From Clostridia bacterium (GTDB lineage: Bacteria > Bacillota > Clostridia > Oscillospirales > Acutalibacteraceae), in assembly GCA_017415025.1 (NCBI GenBank), contig JAFQJH010000017.1, forward strand, positions 1 through 64,000: a stretch of 64,000 nt of DNA, written 5' to 3'. This document shows, piece by piece, positions 37,578 to 45,073 of this stretch. A model generated the notes under the pieces. It made no database searches. It was not told the DNA's origin and worked only from the letters and a program-made list of their open reading frames with translations. Position 1 is the stretch's first letter. Each line of letters begins with the position of its first letter. Position numbers and translations under genes: made by a program.

Positions 37578-37597
37578 TTGGTAATACCAAATATAAT
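37569..37597 (+). promoter_or_regulatory. Promoter of the 58-residue protein gene
   Basis: TTGATT (37569-37574), 17 bp, TATAAT (37592-37597). The left 17-bp operator occupies the spacer exactly and the right one lies just downstream of the -10 box, so a bound repressor would block polymerase. Confidence 0.75.
37576..37592. promoter_or_regulatory. Palindromic operator, left copy
   Basis: ATTTGGTAATACCAAAT is a perfect inverted repeat with 7-bp arms and a 3-bp centre. It is nearly identical to the right copy 28 bp away, about 2.7 helical turns. Confidence 0.75.
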
Positions 37598-37603
37598 ATA
37601 TTT

Positions 37604-37620
37604 ATTTGGTAACGCCAAAT
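37604..37620. promoter_or_regulatory. Palindromic operator, right copy
   Basis: ATTTGGTAACGCCAAAT has the same 6-bp outer arms as the left copy, differing only in the centre. It lies between the -10 box and the ribosome-binding site of the downstream gene. Confidence 0.75.
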
Positions 37621-37635
37621 AAAAGGAGAGCTAAT

Positions 37636-37812
37636 ATGACTTTAGAGGAAATTTTAAATGATCCCAAATTGAAGGAAGAAGTACAACTCGAAGATGATGA
37701 AAAGTTTTTACAAGAAATAGAAGCAGCAAATAAAGATGAACGATTTAATCGTTGTGATTTTCAAGATTTTCTTGATTATTTAAATAAACTTGAGGCAAGC
37801 GAGAAAAGATAA
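37636..37812 (+). CDS. Small acidic protein divergent from XRE regulator
   Basis: A 58-residue protein I do not recognise. It is predicted to be nearly all helix and highly charged (many Glu, Asp and Lys), with EEILNDPKLKEEVQLEDDEK, a single Cys in RCDFQDFLDYL and a basic end. AAGGAGAG sits well before the ATG at 37636. An in-frame GTG at 37606 would start inside the operator and lacks a ribosome-binding site. The paired repressor and twin operators suggest tight control, as in antitoxin or phage-type switches. No toxin-like partner is seen. Confidence 0.6.
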   Translation: MTLEEILNDPKLKEEVQLEDDEKFLQEIEAANKDERFNRCDFQDFLDYLNKLEASEKR

Positions 37813-37864
37813 TTTTTGTTCAGACTTAATATTAAAAATAATTTATATTTTTTTCAAAAAAGTG

Positions 37865-37893
37865 TTGACAAAACCATATTGAATGTGTATAAT
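37865..37893 (+). promoter_or_regulatory. Promoter of tRNA-Gln
   Basis: A perfect TTGACA (37865-37870), 17 bp, and TATAAT (37888-37893) with upstream TGTG. Transcription should begin around 37900. Confidence 0.9.
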
Positions 37894-37907
37894 AAGGAAC
37901 GTTCTTT

Positions 37908-37981
37908 AGCGGAATTGTGTAACGGTAGCACGACAGACTCTGACTCTGTTTGTTGGGGTTCGAATCCCTATTCCGCTGCCA
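37908..37981 (+). tRNA. tRNA-Gln (anticodon CUG)
   Basis: The acceptor arms AGCGGAA (37908-37914) and TTCCGCT (37971-37977) pair fully, followed by discriminator G and an encoded CCA. The anticodon stem ACAGA/TCTGT encloses the loop CTCTGAC with anticodon CTG at 37940-37942. The T-arm reads GGGGTTCGAATCCC and the D-arm contains AACGGTAG. It is a single, complete gene with its own promoter and terminator, and would be charged by the GlnRS encoded at 14390-16042. Confidence 0.95.
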
Positions 37982-38013
37982 AAAAGCAGGTCATAGACCT
38001 GCTTTTATTTTTT
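37982..38013 (+). terminator. Terminator after tRNA-Gln
   Basis: AAAGCAGGTC and GACCTGCTTT pair around ATA, followed by TATTTTTT. It starts directly after the CCA end. Confidence 0.9.
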
Positions 38014-38060
38014 GTGTATATTCTTAATTAAACGGTTAAATATGCCACGGAGGTGAAAAT

Positions 38061-39368
38061 ATGCTCGAGGTTACTGTTCTTGTTTTATTTGTCGGTGCGC
38101 TGTTCGCGTGTGTTGCGCTGGATGCTTCAATACTATTTGCACTCGTATTCGGCTTTTTTCTTCTCTTCTTTTACGGTATTTATAAAAAGCACAGTGTCCG
38201 CGAGATGCTTACCCTCTCCTTTTCAGGCATAAAGACCGTCCGTAATATTCTTTTTAATTTTGTGCTTATCGGTATCATCACCGCCGTGTGGCGCGCAGGC
38301 GGAACAATCCCCTATATCGTCTACCACGCAACAAGCTTCTGCAATCCGCACGCAATGGTACTCATCTGCTTTCTGCTTTGCGCTCTTATCTCGTTCCTCA
38401 CGGGTACGGCTTTCGGCACTTCCGCAACAATGGGCGTTATCTGCATTACGATTGCAAACAGTATGGGAATTCCTATTCTCATTTCGGGCGGAGCGGTGCT
38501 GTCGGGTGCATTCTGGGGTGACAGATGCTCTCCGATGAGCACAAGTGCTCTGCTTATCAGCTCGCTGACAAAAACAAATCTTTTCAAAAACATCGCAATG
38601 ATGTTCCGCACAGCGGCTGTACCGTTTGTGATAACCTGCGTCGTTTATGCACTCCTCGGTCTGGGCTTTGAATCCGATTTCGATATCAGTACTACTCAAA
38701 GAATTTTTACCGATAATTTCAACCTTCATCCCGTTACGATTATCCCCGCCGCGGTGATTATTCTGTTTTCTCTGTTTAAGGTTAATGTAAAAATCACGAT
38801 GAGCATAAGTATTATCTGCGGTATACTTATCTGCGCCTTTGTGCAGGATATTCCGTTTGCTGAAATTATGCGTATGACCGTTTTCGGCTACGCTCCCGAA
38901 GCCCCCGAGGTTTCCGCTTTGCTTTCGGGCGGAGGTATGGTCTCTATGGCAAACGCGTTTTGTATTGTACTGATTTCCGCGTGCTATTCGGGTATGTTTG
39001 AGGGTACGGGACTTCTCCGTTCCGTCCACGATATTCTGATGAAAATCAGCCGCAAATTAACACCCTTCGGCGGTGTTTTTGTAACATCAATACTCTCAAG
39101 CCTTGTCTCCTGTAACCAGACGCTTGCGATTATGCTTGCACATCAGCTTTGCGGTGATATTGAAAAGGATAACAAAAAAATGGCATACTGCCTTGAAAAC
39201 ACTGCCGTCGTTATGGCACCGCTTGTTCCGTGGTCAATCGCGGCTACCGTTCCCCTTTCGTCCATTGATGCGCCGTCTGCGTGTATACTGACCGCGTGCT
39301 ATCTCTACCTTATTCCGCTTTATAATCTGGCATTGAATTTATTGCGGAAAAGACACAAAAATAGTTAA
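38061..39368 (+). CDS. NhaC-family Na+/H+ antiporter
   Basis: A 435-residue transporter with about eleven to twelve helices. The family core GTAFGTSATMGVICITIANSMG, then GAVLSGAFWGDRCSPMSTSAL, is unmistakable for NhaC. SCNQTLAIMLAHQLC with a following PLVPWSIAA is the second conserved half. It exchanges Na+ (or, in some members, malate and lactate) for protons. The ribosome-binding site GGAGGTG lies close before the ATG, with no obvious promoter between the tRNA terminator and the gene. In a cell with a Na+-type ATP synthase it could link proton and sodium gradients. Confidence 0.9.
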   Translation: MLEVTVLVLFVGALFACVALDASILFALVFGFFLLFFYGIYKKHSVREMLTLSFSGIKTVRNILFNFVLIGIITAVWRAGGTIPYIVYHATSFCNPHAMVLICFLLCALISFLTGTAFGTSATMGVICITIANSMGIPILISGGAVLSGAFWGDRCSPMSTSALLISSLTKTNLFKNIAMMFRTAAVPFVITCVVYALLGLGFESDFDISTTQRIFTDNFNLHPVTIIPAAVIILFSLFKVNVKITMSISIICGILICAFVQDIPFAEIMRMTVFGYAPEAPEVSALLSGGGMVSMANAFCIVLISACYSGMFEGTGLLRSVHDILMKISRKLTPFGGVFVTSILSSLVSCNQTLAIMLAHQLCGDIEKDNKKMAYCLENTAVVMAPLVPWSIAATVPLSSIDAPSACILTACYLYLIPLYNLALNLLRKRHKNS

Positions 39369-39395
39369 TTAATTGACAAACTTTTACATAACCGA

Positions 39396-39424
39396 TTGAC
39401 ATTGAGCAAGATTTATTCTATTAT
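39396..39424 (+). promoter_or_regulatory. Promoter of the enoate-reductase-like gene
   Basis: TTGACA (39396-39401), 17 bp, TATTAT (39419-39424). The expected transcript start near 39431 falls on the first in-frame ATG (39433), which supports the downstream ATG at 39469 as the real start. Confidence 0.8.
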
Positions 39425-39468
39425 ATTTATGTATGAAATTTTACACTAATGAAAAGGAAGTGTTTGAA

Positions 39469-41532
39469 ATGGATAAGCAGTACGAAGCTTTATTCACCCC
39501 CTGGAAGATAGGTAACGTGGAAATCAAAAACCGTATCGTTATGTGTCCCATGGGTGGTACATCTTTGTTCGGCTGGTTCGAGCTCGGCGGTTGTCACTTT
39601 GACAAGGAGGCTGCAAAGCTTTTCCTTGAAAGAGCTAACAACAACGTTGGTCTCATCATCCCCGGTATCGCACCTCTTCGCGACACATTCTGGGGCAAGT
39701 GGCTCTGGCAGAACCCGAAGATGTTTGAGGATCTTAAGGAGTTTATGGACGAAATCCATAAGACAGGTGCAAAGCTGTTCGTTCAGTTGACTGCAGGTAT
39801 GGGCAGAAGCTGGGCTATCACAGAGCTTATCGCTCCTCTCCACAAGAACAAGTTTACCCGTACACTTATTAAGCCCATTATTGATACATCACACGAGCTT
39901 GCATCTCCCAGTGAGCAGCCCTCACGTTGGGCACACGATATCATCTGTCCCGAGATGACAAAGCATCAGATTCACGAAATTATCGAGGCTTTTGCAAAAA
40001 CTGCAAAGCTCTGCCGCGATGCAGGCGTTGACGGTGTTGAGGTTCACGCTGTTCACGAGGGTTACCTTCTTGACCAGTTTGCAATTGAATTCTTTAATAA
40101 GCGTACTGACGAATACGGCGGAAGCTTCGAGAACAGATACCGTTTCGCAGTTGAAGTTGTTAAGGCTATCAAGGAGGCTTGCGGTAAGGATTACCCCGTT
40201 TCTCTTCGTTACTCCGTTGAGTCAAAGATGAAGGGCTTCTGCGAAGGCGCAATGCCCGGTGAAGAGTACACAGAGGTCGGCCGTGCAATGCCCGAATCCG
40301 AGAAGGCTGCAAAGTATCTTCAGGATGCAGGCTACGATATGCTTAACGCTGACAACGGTACTTATGACTCCTGGTACTGGGCTCATCCCCCGATGTATAT
40401 GCCTCAGAACTGTAACCTTGACGACGTTGCTCACATTAAGAAGTTCGTTGATATCCCTGTTGTTTGTGCAGGTAGAATGGAGCCTGATGTCGGTGCAAAG
40501 GCTGTTGCTGAAGGCAAAATCGACGGTGTCGGCGTTGCACGTCAGTTCCTTGCTGACCCCGAGTGGATCACAAAGCTCATTGAAGACAGAGTAGAGGACA
40601 TCAAGCCCTGTATCTGCTGTCACGCAGGCTGCTTCAACTTCTCATCCTCAAAGGGTCACGCTAATACACAGGATCTCTTTGATACAATGGGTCTTTCACG
40701 TTGTGCTATCAACCCGAAGACAATGCAGTCCAAGAAGTACAAGATTATCCCCGCAAAGAAGCAGAAGAAGATTGCTGTTATCGGCGGCGGTATCGGCGGT
40801 ATGGAGGCTGCTATCGTTTGTGCACAGCGCGGTCATAAGGTTGACCTTTACGAAAAGAGCGACAAGCTCGGCGGTGTATTCATTGCTGCAGCCGCTCCGT
40901 CATACAAGGAGAAGGACCGTGACCTTATCGCTTGGTACAACCGTGAGGTTAAGCGTTACGATGCTATCAAAATCCATATGAACACAGAGGTTAAGGATAT
41001 CGCTTCTCTCGGCGCTGACGAGGTTATCGTTGCAACAGGTTCAGTTGCAAACAAGATTCCCGTTAAGGGCGCTGAAAAGGCAATCGAAGCTGTTGACTTC
41101 CTTCTCGGCAACAAGACAGTAGGCGACAACGTTGTTGTTGTCGGCGGCGGTCTTACAGGCTGTGAAATCGCTTACGAGCTTTATCTTCAGGGCAAGAACC
41201 CGACAATCATCGAGATGCAGGATGACCTTATCACAACTCCCGGTGTTGCTCTTGCCAATACAAGCTATCTCCGTGACTTCTTCAAAACAAACAAGGTTCC
41301 CGTTTACCTTGAAACAAAGACAACAGAAATCACAGACACAAGCGTTTCTGTTATGACAAAGGACGGCAAGACAATCACAATTCCGACGGATAACGTTATT
41401 CTTTCAGTCGGATACAAGCCCGCTCCCGTTGCAGAAAAAGCAAAGCACGTTCACGTTATCGGTGACGCACAGAAGGTCGGTAACCTTCGTACAGTTATCT
41501 GGGGCGCATGGGACGTTGCAATGAAGCTCTGA
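39469..41532 (+). CDS. NADH:flavin oxidoreductase, enoate-reductase/BaiCD-like
   Basis: A 687-residue three-domain flavoenzyme. An old-yellow-enzyme FMN barrel (about 1-360) starts LFTPWKIGNVEIKNRIVMCP and includes DGVEVHAVHEGYLLDQF and GVARQFLADPEW. A 4Fe-4S motif CICCHAGC with a later RCAINP follows. FAD (AVIGGGIGGMEAAIVCA) and NAD(P)H (VVVGGGLTGCEIAYEL) dinucleotide folds complete it. Relatives reduce C=C bonds next to carbonyls: enoates, 2,4-dienoyl-CoA, or 3-oxo-delta4 bile acids and steroids. The substrate here is unknown. Codon use is very uniform, suggesting high expression. GGAAG at about 39455 serves the ATG at 39469. A transporter gene follows. Confidence 0.87.
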   Translation: MDKQYEALFTPWKIGNVEIKNRIVMCPMGGTSLFGWFELGGCHFDKEAAKLFLERANNNVGLIIPGIAPLRDTFWGKWLWQNPKMFEDLKEFMDEIHKTGAKLFVQLTAGMGRSWAITELIAPLHKNKFTRTLIKPIIDTSHELASPSEQPSRWAHDIICPEMTKHQIHEIIEAFAKTAKLCRDAGVDGVEVHAVHEGYLLDQFAIEFFNKRTDEYGGSFENRYRFAVEVVKAIKEACGKDYPVSLRYSVESKMKGFCEGAMPGEEYTEVGRAMPESEKAAKYLQDAGYDMLNADNGTYDSWYWAHPPMYMPQNCNLDDVAHIKKFVDIPVVCAGRMEPDVGAKAVAEGKIDGVGVARQFLADPEWITKLIEDRVEDIKPCICCHAGCFNFSSSKGHANTQDLFDTMGLSRCAINPKTMQSKKYKIIPAKKQKKIAVIGGGIGGMEAAIVCAQRGHKVDLYEKSDKLGGVFIAAAAPSYKEKDRDLIAWYNREVKRYDAIKIHMNTEVKDIASLGADEVIVATGSVANKIPVKGAEKAIEAVDFLLGNKTVGDNVVVVGGGLTGCEIAYELYLQGKNPTIIEMQDDLITTPGVALANTSYLRDFFKTNKVPVYLETKTTEITDTSVSVMTKDGKTITIPTDNVILSVGYKPAPVAEKAKHVHVIGDAQKVGNLRTVIWGAWDVAMKL

Positions 41533-41548
41533 TAAATTACATAAACCT

Positions 41549-41582
41549 TACGGCTCGGAAAATTCCGGGCCGTATTTATTTA
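41549..41582 (+). terminator. Terminator after the flavin oxidoreductase
   Basis: TACGGCTCGGAA pairs with TTCCGGGCCGTA (one mismatch), followed by a T-rich TTTATTT. Confidence 0.75.
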
Positions 41583-41600
41583 AAGAAATATCAATTATAG

Positions 41601-41630
41601 TTGCAACCGCAACGATTATTGTGGTACAAT
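41601..41630 (+). promoter_or_regulatory. Promoter of the MFS transporter gene
   Basis: TTGCAA (41601-41606), 18 bp, TACAAT (41625-41630) with TGG just before it. GGAGAGG lies about 10 bases before the ATG at 41668. Confidence 0.55.
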
Positions 41631-41667
41631 TAATCTGTAAAACACTTTCAGGAGAGGGGCTTGAGTA

Positions 41668-43830
41668 ATGGCAAAGGTCAAAGCAATCAGCAAGGCTAAA
41701 GACTTTTTCAACACCGCCAAAGAATATTGGACTACTCCGCCGAAAGGCAGTTACATTCCCTATAAGGAGGTTGCGGCACTCAGCGGTGCAGGCTTCGGCG
41801 TAAACTGGGTAACCCTGCTTGCCTATGCAATCGCGCTTAACGCTTCTAACTTCCTTGTCGGAGCAAGCATCGGTCTTAAGCCTATGGATTTGCAGATTAT
41901 GCTCAACGTTGCAAATCTTATCGGTATGCCGCTCGGTATTTTCCGCGGCTGGTATTATGACAATCATCACCTGAAGGGCGGTAAGTTCCTTCCGTTTTTG
42001 CGGCACACCGCCGTACCGACCGCGCTCATTTCCCTGATTTTTGTCTGGCTGCCTTATGAAAATTGGGAATACATAACTAAAGCGATCGTCGTTGAAATTA
42101 TGTATCTTCTGCTCAACGTATTCCTTTGCTTCTATAACGAGAGCTATACGTATTTCCAGCAGATTATCAGCCCCGATGCGCAGGAACGCGCTACGGTTAT
42201 GAGCATTTCGCAGGTAATTTATTCTCTTGCACCGTCCATAACCAACCTTTTCATCCCGTTGATAGCGGGTCTGACCTGGGGTCTGAATAACATCTGGACT
42301 TACAGAATAATCTATCCGATATTCACAGTTATCGGCTTGATTTTCAGTATCGTCTTTTTCCGAAAGGTTAAAGAGAGGCTTATCCTTCCCAAAAAGAATC
42401 CCGAGCCCGTAAGAATGCTTGACGCTATCCGCGAGGTTGCAAAAAACAAGTACTATTGGATTATTCAGGCGGCCGCCTGGGTCGTTTTCCTTGAATCAGG
42501 CTACGGTGTTGTTCTCGGCTGGTCTTTTGTCTACGGTTACGGCGGTCAATACCAGGAAACGCTCGGTCTTGCCAACACAATCATCGGTAACGCCGGCCTC
42601 TGGTCAATGCTTGCCGCACCGTTCGTCATCAAATGGATGGGTAAGCGTAACCTGCTTATAACTGCAAACACAATCAACATTTTTATACTGATAATTCTCT
42701 ATTTTGTCTACGAAAACCTCGTTATGATATGCGTGCTGTGGTATTTCAACACCTTTATCAATACCTTCTGGAACATCGTTCAGCACAACATCAGCGCAGA
42801 TATGCGAGATTATCACCAATGGAAAACGGGAGTCCGAGTTGACGGTCTTTTCGGACCTCTTGGTATGATTGGTACTTTCATCGGATTTTTCACCGGTATG
42901 TTCTACCCTGCCGTATATGAAAAAATGGGACTTCAGGAGGACTATGACATCCTCTATAACGATGCTGTCCGCAACAATCTTTTTGAGGTTCTTATCATCT
43001 GTTCGGCAATCGGCGCCTTGCTCAATCTTATCCCATTCTGCTTCTATGACCTGACCGAAAACAAGCACAAGGCTTATGTCAGCGTGCTTAAAATCCGCGC
43101 TATGTTTGAAAACCACGTTCTCGGCGTTCTTGAGGACGGAGAATTGACGGATGCTATGGAGCTGATTCTTGAAGCGAAGAGACTTTACGGCAAAGAAAAA
43201 ACACTCGTTGACAAAACAGAGTTGAAGGCCGCACGAAAGCTACCGAAAAAGACCGAGGAAGAAAAGGAAATCCGTGCACAGGCAATCAGAAAAGCGAAGG
43301 ATGAAATCCACAGAATCAAGGAAGAAAACCTTGCAATTGAACGTGCGCCTATCATTATGGAGGACCTCAATAAATTCGCAGGACAAGCCGCACAAGTCAA
43401 AGCATCACAAATGCTCAATGACGTCGCTTTGGGTGAAGTGCACTTCTACGAAAACGCAAAGCAAGAGCTTCGCGCCGCCAGAAAGCTGCCGAAAAAAACA
43501 GCAGATGAAAAGGCAATCCGCTCCGATGCAATCAAATGCGCTCGCGTCAAAAAGGAATCCGCTTCACTCTTCCGCAAGCTCGGCGCAGACAATATCACTC
43601 CGCCCGACGAGGCTTACAAGGAAGCTCTGCTCAACAGGAGCAGTAACGGCTTTATCGACTCCTTGAGAACGAAGCAAGAGCTTCGCAGATATCTCAAAAA
43701 GGAGTCAATGTACAGACGTATAACAAAGCCCTACACTGACGCACAAAACTACCTCGAGCAGAAAAACTACTACACCCATTACAATGAGCTTGAAGCCAGA
43801 TATCACGAGCTTGTTGCAGTTGAACAGTAA
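41668..43830 (+). CDS. MFS transporter (GPH-like) with long charged repeat tail
   Basis: A 720-residue protein. Residues about 30-470 hold roughly twelve membrane helices of the MFS_2/glycoside-pentoside-hexuronide symporter type; NESYTYFQQIISPDAQERAT and DMRDYHQWKTGVRVDGL are family-like loops. Residues about 480-720 form an unusual cytoplasmic extension, rich in Lys, Glu and Ala and predicted to be coiled. It carries the repeats LKAARKLPKKT (from 519) and LRAARKLPKKT (from 601), 82 residues apart, and a weaker QELRRYLKK at 671-679. Typical family members lack this tail. The neighbouring flavoenzyme suggests it moves that enzyme's substrate or product, which is inference. Confidence 0.8.
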   Translation: MAKVKAISKAKDFFNTAKEYWTTPPKGSYIPYKEVAALSGAGFGVNWVTLLAYAIALNASNFLVGASIGLKPMDLQIMLNVANLIGMPLGIFRGWYYDNHHLKGGKFLPFLRHTAVPTALISLIFVWLPYENWEYITKAIVVEIMYLLLNVFLCFYNESYTYFQQIISPDAQERATVMSISQVIYSLAPSITNLFIPLIAGLTWGLNNIWTYRIIYPIFTVIGLIFSIVFFRKVKERLILPKKNPEPVRMLDAIREVAKNKYYWIIQAAAWVVFLESGYGVVLGWSFVYGYGGQYQETLGLANTIIGNAGLWSMLAAPFVIKWMGKRNLLITANTINIFILIILYFVYENLVMICVLWYFNTFINTFWNIVQHNISADMRDYHQWKTGVRVDGLFGPLGMIGTFIGFFTGMFYPAVYEKMGLQEDYDILYNDAVRNNLFEVLIICSAIGALLNLIPFCFYDLTENKHKAYVSVLKIRAMFENHVLGVLEDGELTDAMELILEAKRLYGKEKTLVDKTELKAARKLPKKTEEEKEIRAQAIRKAKDEIHRIKEENLAIERAPIIMEDLNKFAGQAAQVKASQMLNDVALGEVHFYENAKQELRAARKLPKKTADEKAIRSDAIKCARVKKESASLFRKLGADNITPPDEAYKEALLNRSSNGFIDSLRTKQELRRYLKKESMYRRITKPYTDAQNYLEQKNYYTHYNELEARYHELVAVEQ
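43219..43545 (+). repeat. Two 82-residue-spaced repeats in the MFS tail
   Basis: The coding segments at about 43219-43299 and 43465-43545 encode near-identical peptides (L[KR]AARKLPKKT followed by EK-IR--AI). The DNA copies differ at many third positions, so the repeat is old and kept at protein level. Confidence 0.75.
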
Positions 43831-43837
43831 AAAAATA

Positions 43838-43874
43838 ATCCGCTGAAGCAATTAAGCTTCAGCGGATATTTTTT
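43838..43874 (+). terminator. Bidirectional terminator between the MFS gene and the glycan locus
   Basis: A perfect 12-bp stem ATCCGCTGAAGC/GCTTCAGCGGAT with a six-base loop is flanked by ATTTTTTATTT on the right and an A-run on the left, so it can terminate both converging transcripts. Confidence 0.92.
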
Positions 43875-45054
43875 ATTTAAAAAGTCCGAGGTCAATACCG
43901 TCAGCTACAATCTGACCGCCCTTTTTGTTCGGGTGGAGCATATCTCTTCCGAGATATTCCTTCTTCGAGCAATTCGGTTTTTCGGGGTTAATGCACAGGC
44001 TCGCCTGATCATAAACTGCGTGGAATTTATCCTTATTCTCCTCAAGCAGTCGGTTGTATTCCTTAACAAGCTCCTCTTTTTCGGGACGCGAATCAACACA
44101 TTCGCCAAAATTAAGAACATTGAAAACAATCAGCTTTTTGCCCTTCTCGCGGAGCTTTTCCGATATACCGATAACCGCATCAAGCGCTTGCTTTGCAGTA
44201 GGCTTTTCGGACTTAGGTGCGGAAATTGTACCGTACTGCAAAAAGTCATTCGTGCCCAAGGCGAACACAACGTATTCCGTATCATCATAGTCGAGGACAT
44301 CACGCTGAAGTCGGTTAAGACCGCTGATTCCGAAAAGTCCCTTTGCAATAAAACGCTTGCCGAAATCAAGTCGGATTCGGTTACCCATTATCGACTTGTT
44401 GATAACCGAATATCTGCCCTTGTATTCCTTTCTGATTCGCTCGGCAAATGCGTTTGTCCAATAGCCCTGCTGACTGATTGAGTCGCCGAAAACAGTAATC
44501 GCGCCGGCACCCGTTTCGTTAAGAAGCTCGACGGATTGAAACAGCGGAATCGGCTTGTGAAAATACATTCCGAGCACCTTCGAGGCAACCTCGCGCACAC
44601 CGTCGCGCGTACGTCTTTCGTTCGTTACGCTCTTTTGCGCCGTAACGTCGCCCTTGACGGTAATCAGCTCAACGTTATCAATCAGATTTCCGCTTCGCAG
44701 AGCACCCTGTTCAACATAGACACTGACGCAGAAATACCCGTCAACCTCAACAGAAAAATCCACGGGATCAGTTTTCACGATCCCGCCCTTTTTTATCACA
44801 AAGGAAGACTGACCGTTGACGGTTACGGTTTTATATGTATCAAGGAAGCTGCCGTTTTTATCGCAATTTGCAACGGTTACGGCACCGACCTTTATATCGT
44901 TTTTAGCATATTCATTGGAAAGCTCAAGACGTACAGCCTTACCCGAAATCGCCGAGTTAATCACCATACGGTAGGTTTTCGGACAAGACGGATAATAGAA
45001 AAACGACAGCGCCGAATGTGCCTGACCCCAGGTCTGCACCCATTTTTCTGACAT
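43873..45054 (-). CDS. SGNH/GDSL-family hydrolase
   Basis: A 393-residue esterase-like protein without a signal peptide. The N-terminal ~170 residues look like a beta-sandwich (KAVRLELSNEY, YFCVSVYVEQG). The SGNH domain follows: block I ITVFGDSISQQG with the Ser nucleophile, a glycine-containing block II, block III FALGTNDF with Asn, and block V DMLHPNKKGG with Asp and His. The family deacylates carbohydrates or lipids. It is the last gene of the surface-glycan locus, and a role in (de)acetylating a glycan or precursor is plausible but inferred; the lack of an export signal suggests a cytoplasmic substrate. Confidence 0.82.
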   Translation of the reverse strand: MSEKWVQTWGQAHSALSFFYYPSCPKTYRMVINSAISGKAVRLELSNEYAKNDIKVGAVTVANCDKNGSFLDTYKTVTVNGQSSFVIKKGGIVKTDPVDFSVEVDGYFCVSVYVEQGALRSGNLIDNVELITVKGDVTAQKSVTNERRTRDGVREVASKVLGMYFHKPIPLFQSVELLNETGAGAITVFGDSISQQGYWTNAFAERIRKEYKGRYSVINKSIMGNRIRLDFGKRFIAKGLFGISGLNRLQRDVLDYDDTEYVVFALGTNDFLQYGTISAPKSEKPTAKQALDAVIGISEKLREKGKKLIVFNVLNFGECVDSRPEKEELVKEYNRLLEENKDKFHAVYDQASLCINPEKPNCSKKEYLGRDMLHPNKKGGQIVADGIDLGLFK

Positions 45055-45073
45055 AAAAACACCTTCCTCTGCT

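Noticed and set aside
37279-38013. XRE gene plus tRNA-Gln as a prophage or integrative element remnant
   Set aside because: No integrase, no repeated tRNA 3' end, and the tRNA keeps its own promoter and terminator; only the regulator pair is unusual.
37816-38031. Open frame of 71 codons spanning the tRNA-Gln gene
   Set aside because: It runs through the promoter, tRNA and terminator, has no ribosome-binding site and is explained by chance.
38223-39029. 268-codon open frame antisense to the NhaC gene
   Set aside because: It mirrors the codon pattern of a clearly coding, conserved gene on the plus strand, and its translation is His-, Asn- and Cys-rich with no family features.
39433-39468. Start of the flavin oxidoreductase at the first ATG (39433)
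   Set aside because: It coincides with the predicted transcript start and has no ribosome-binding site; the ATG at 39469 has one and matches the family N-terminus.
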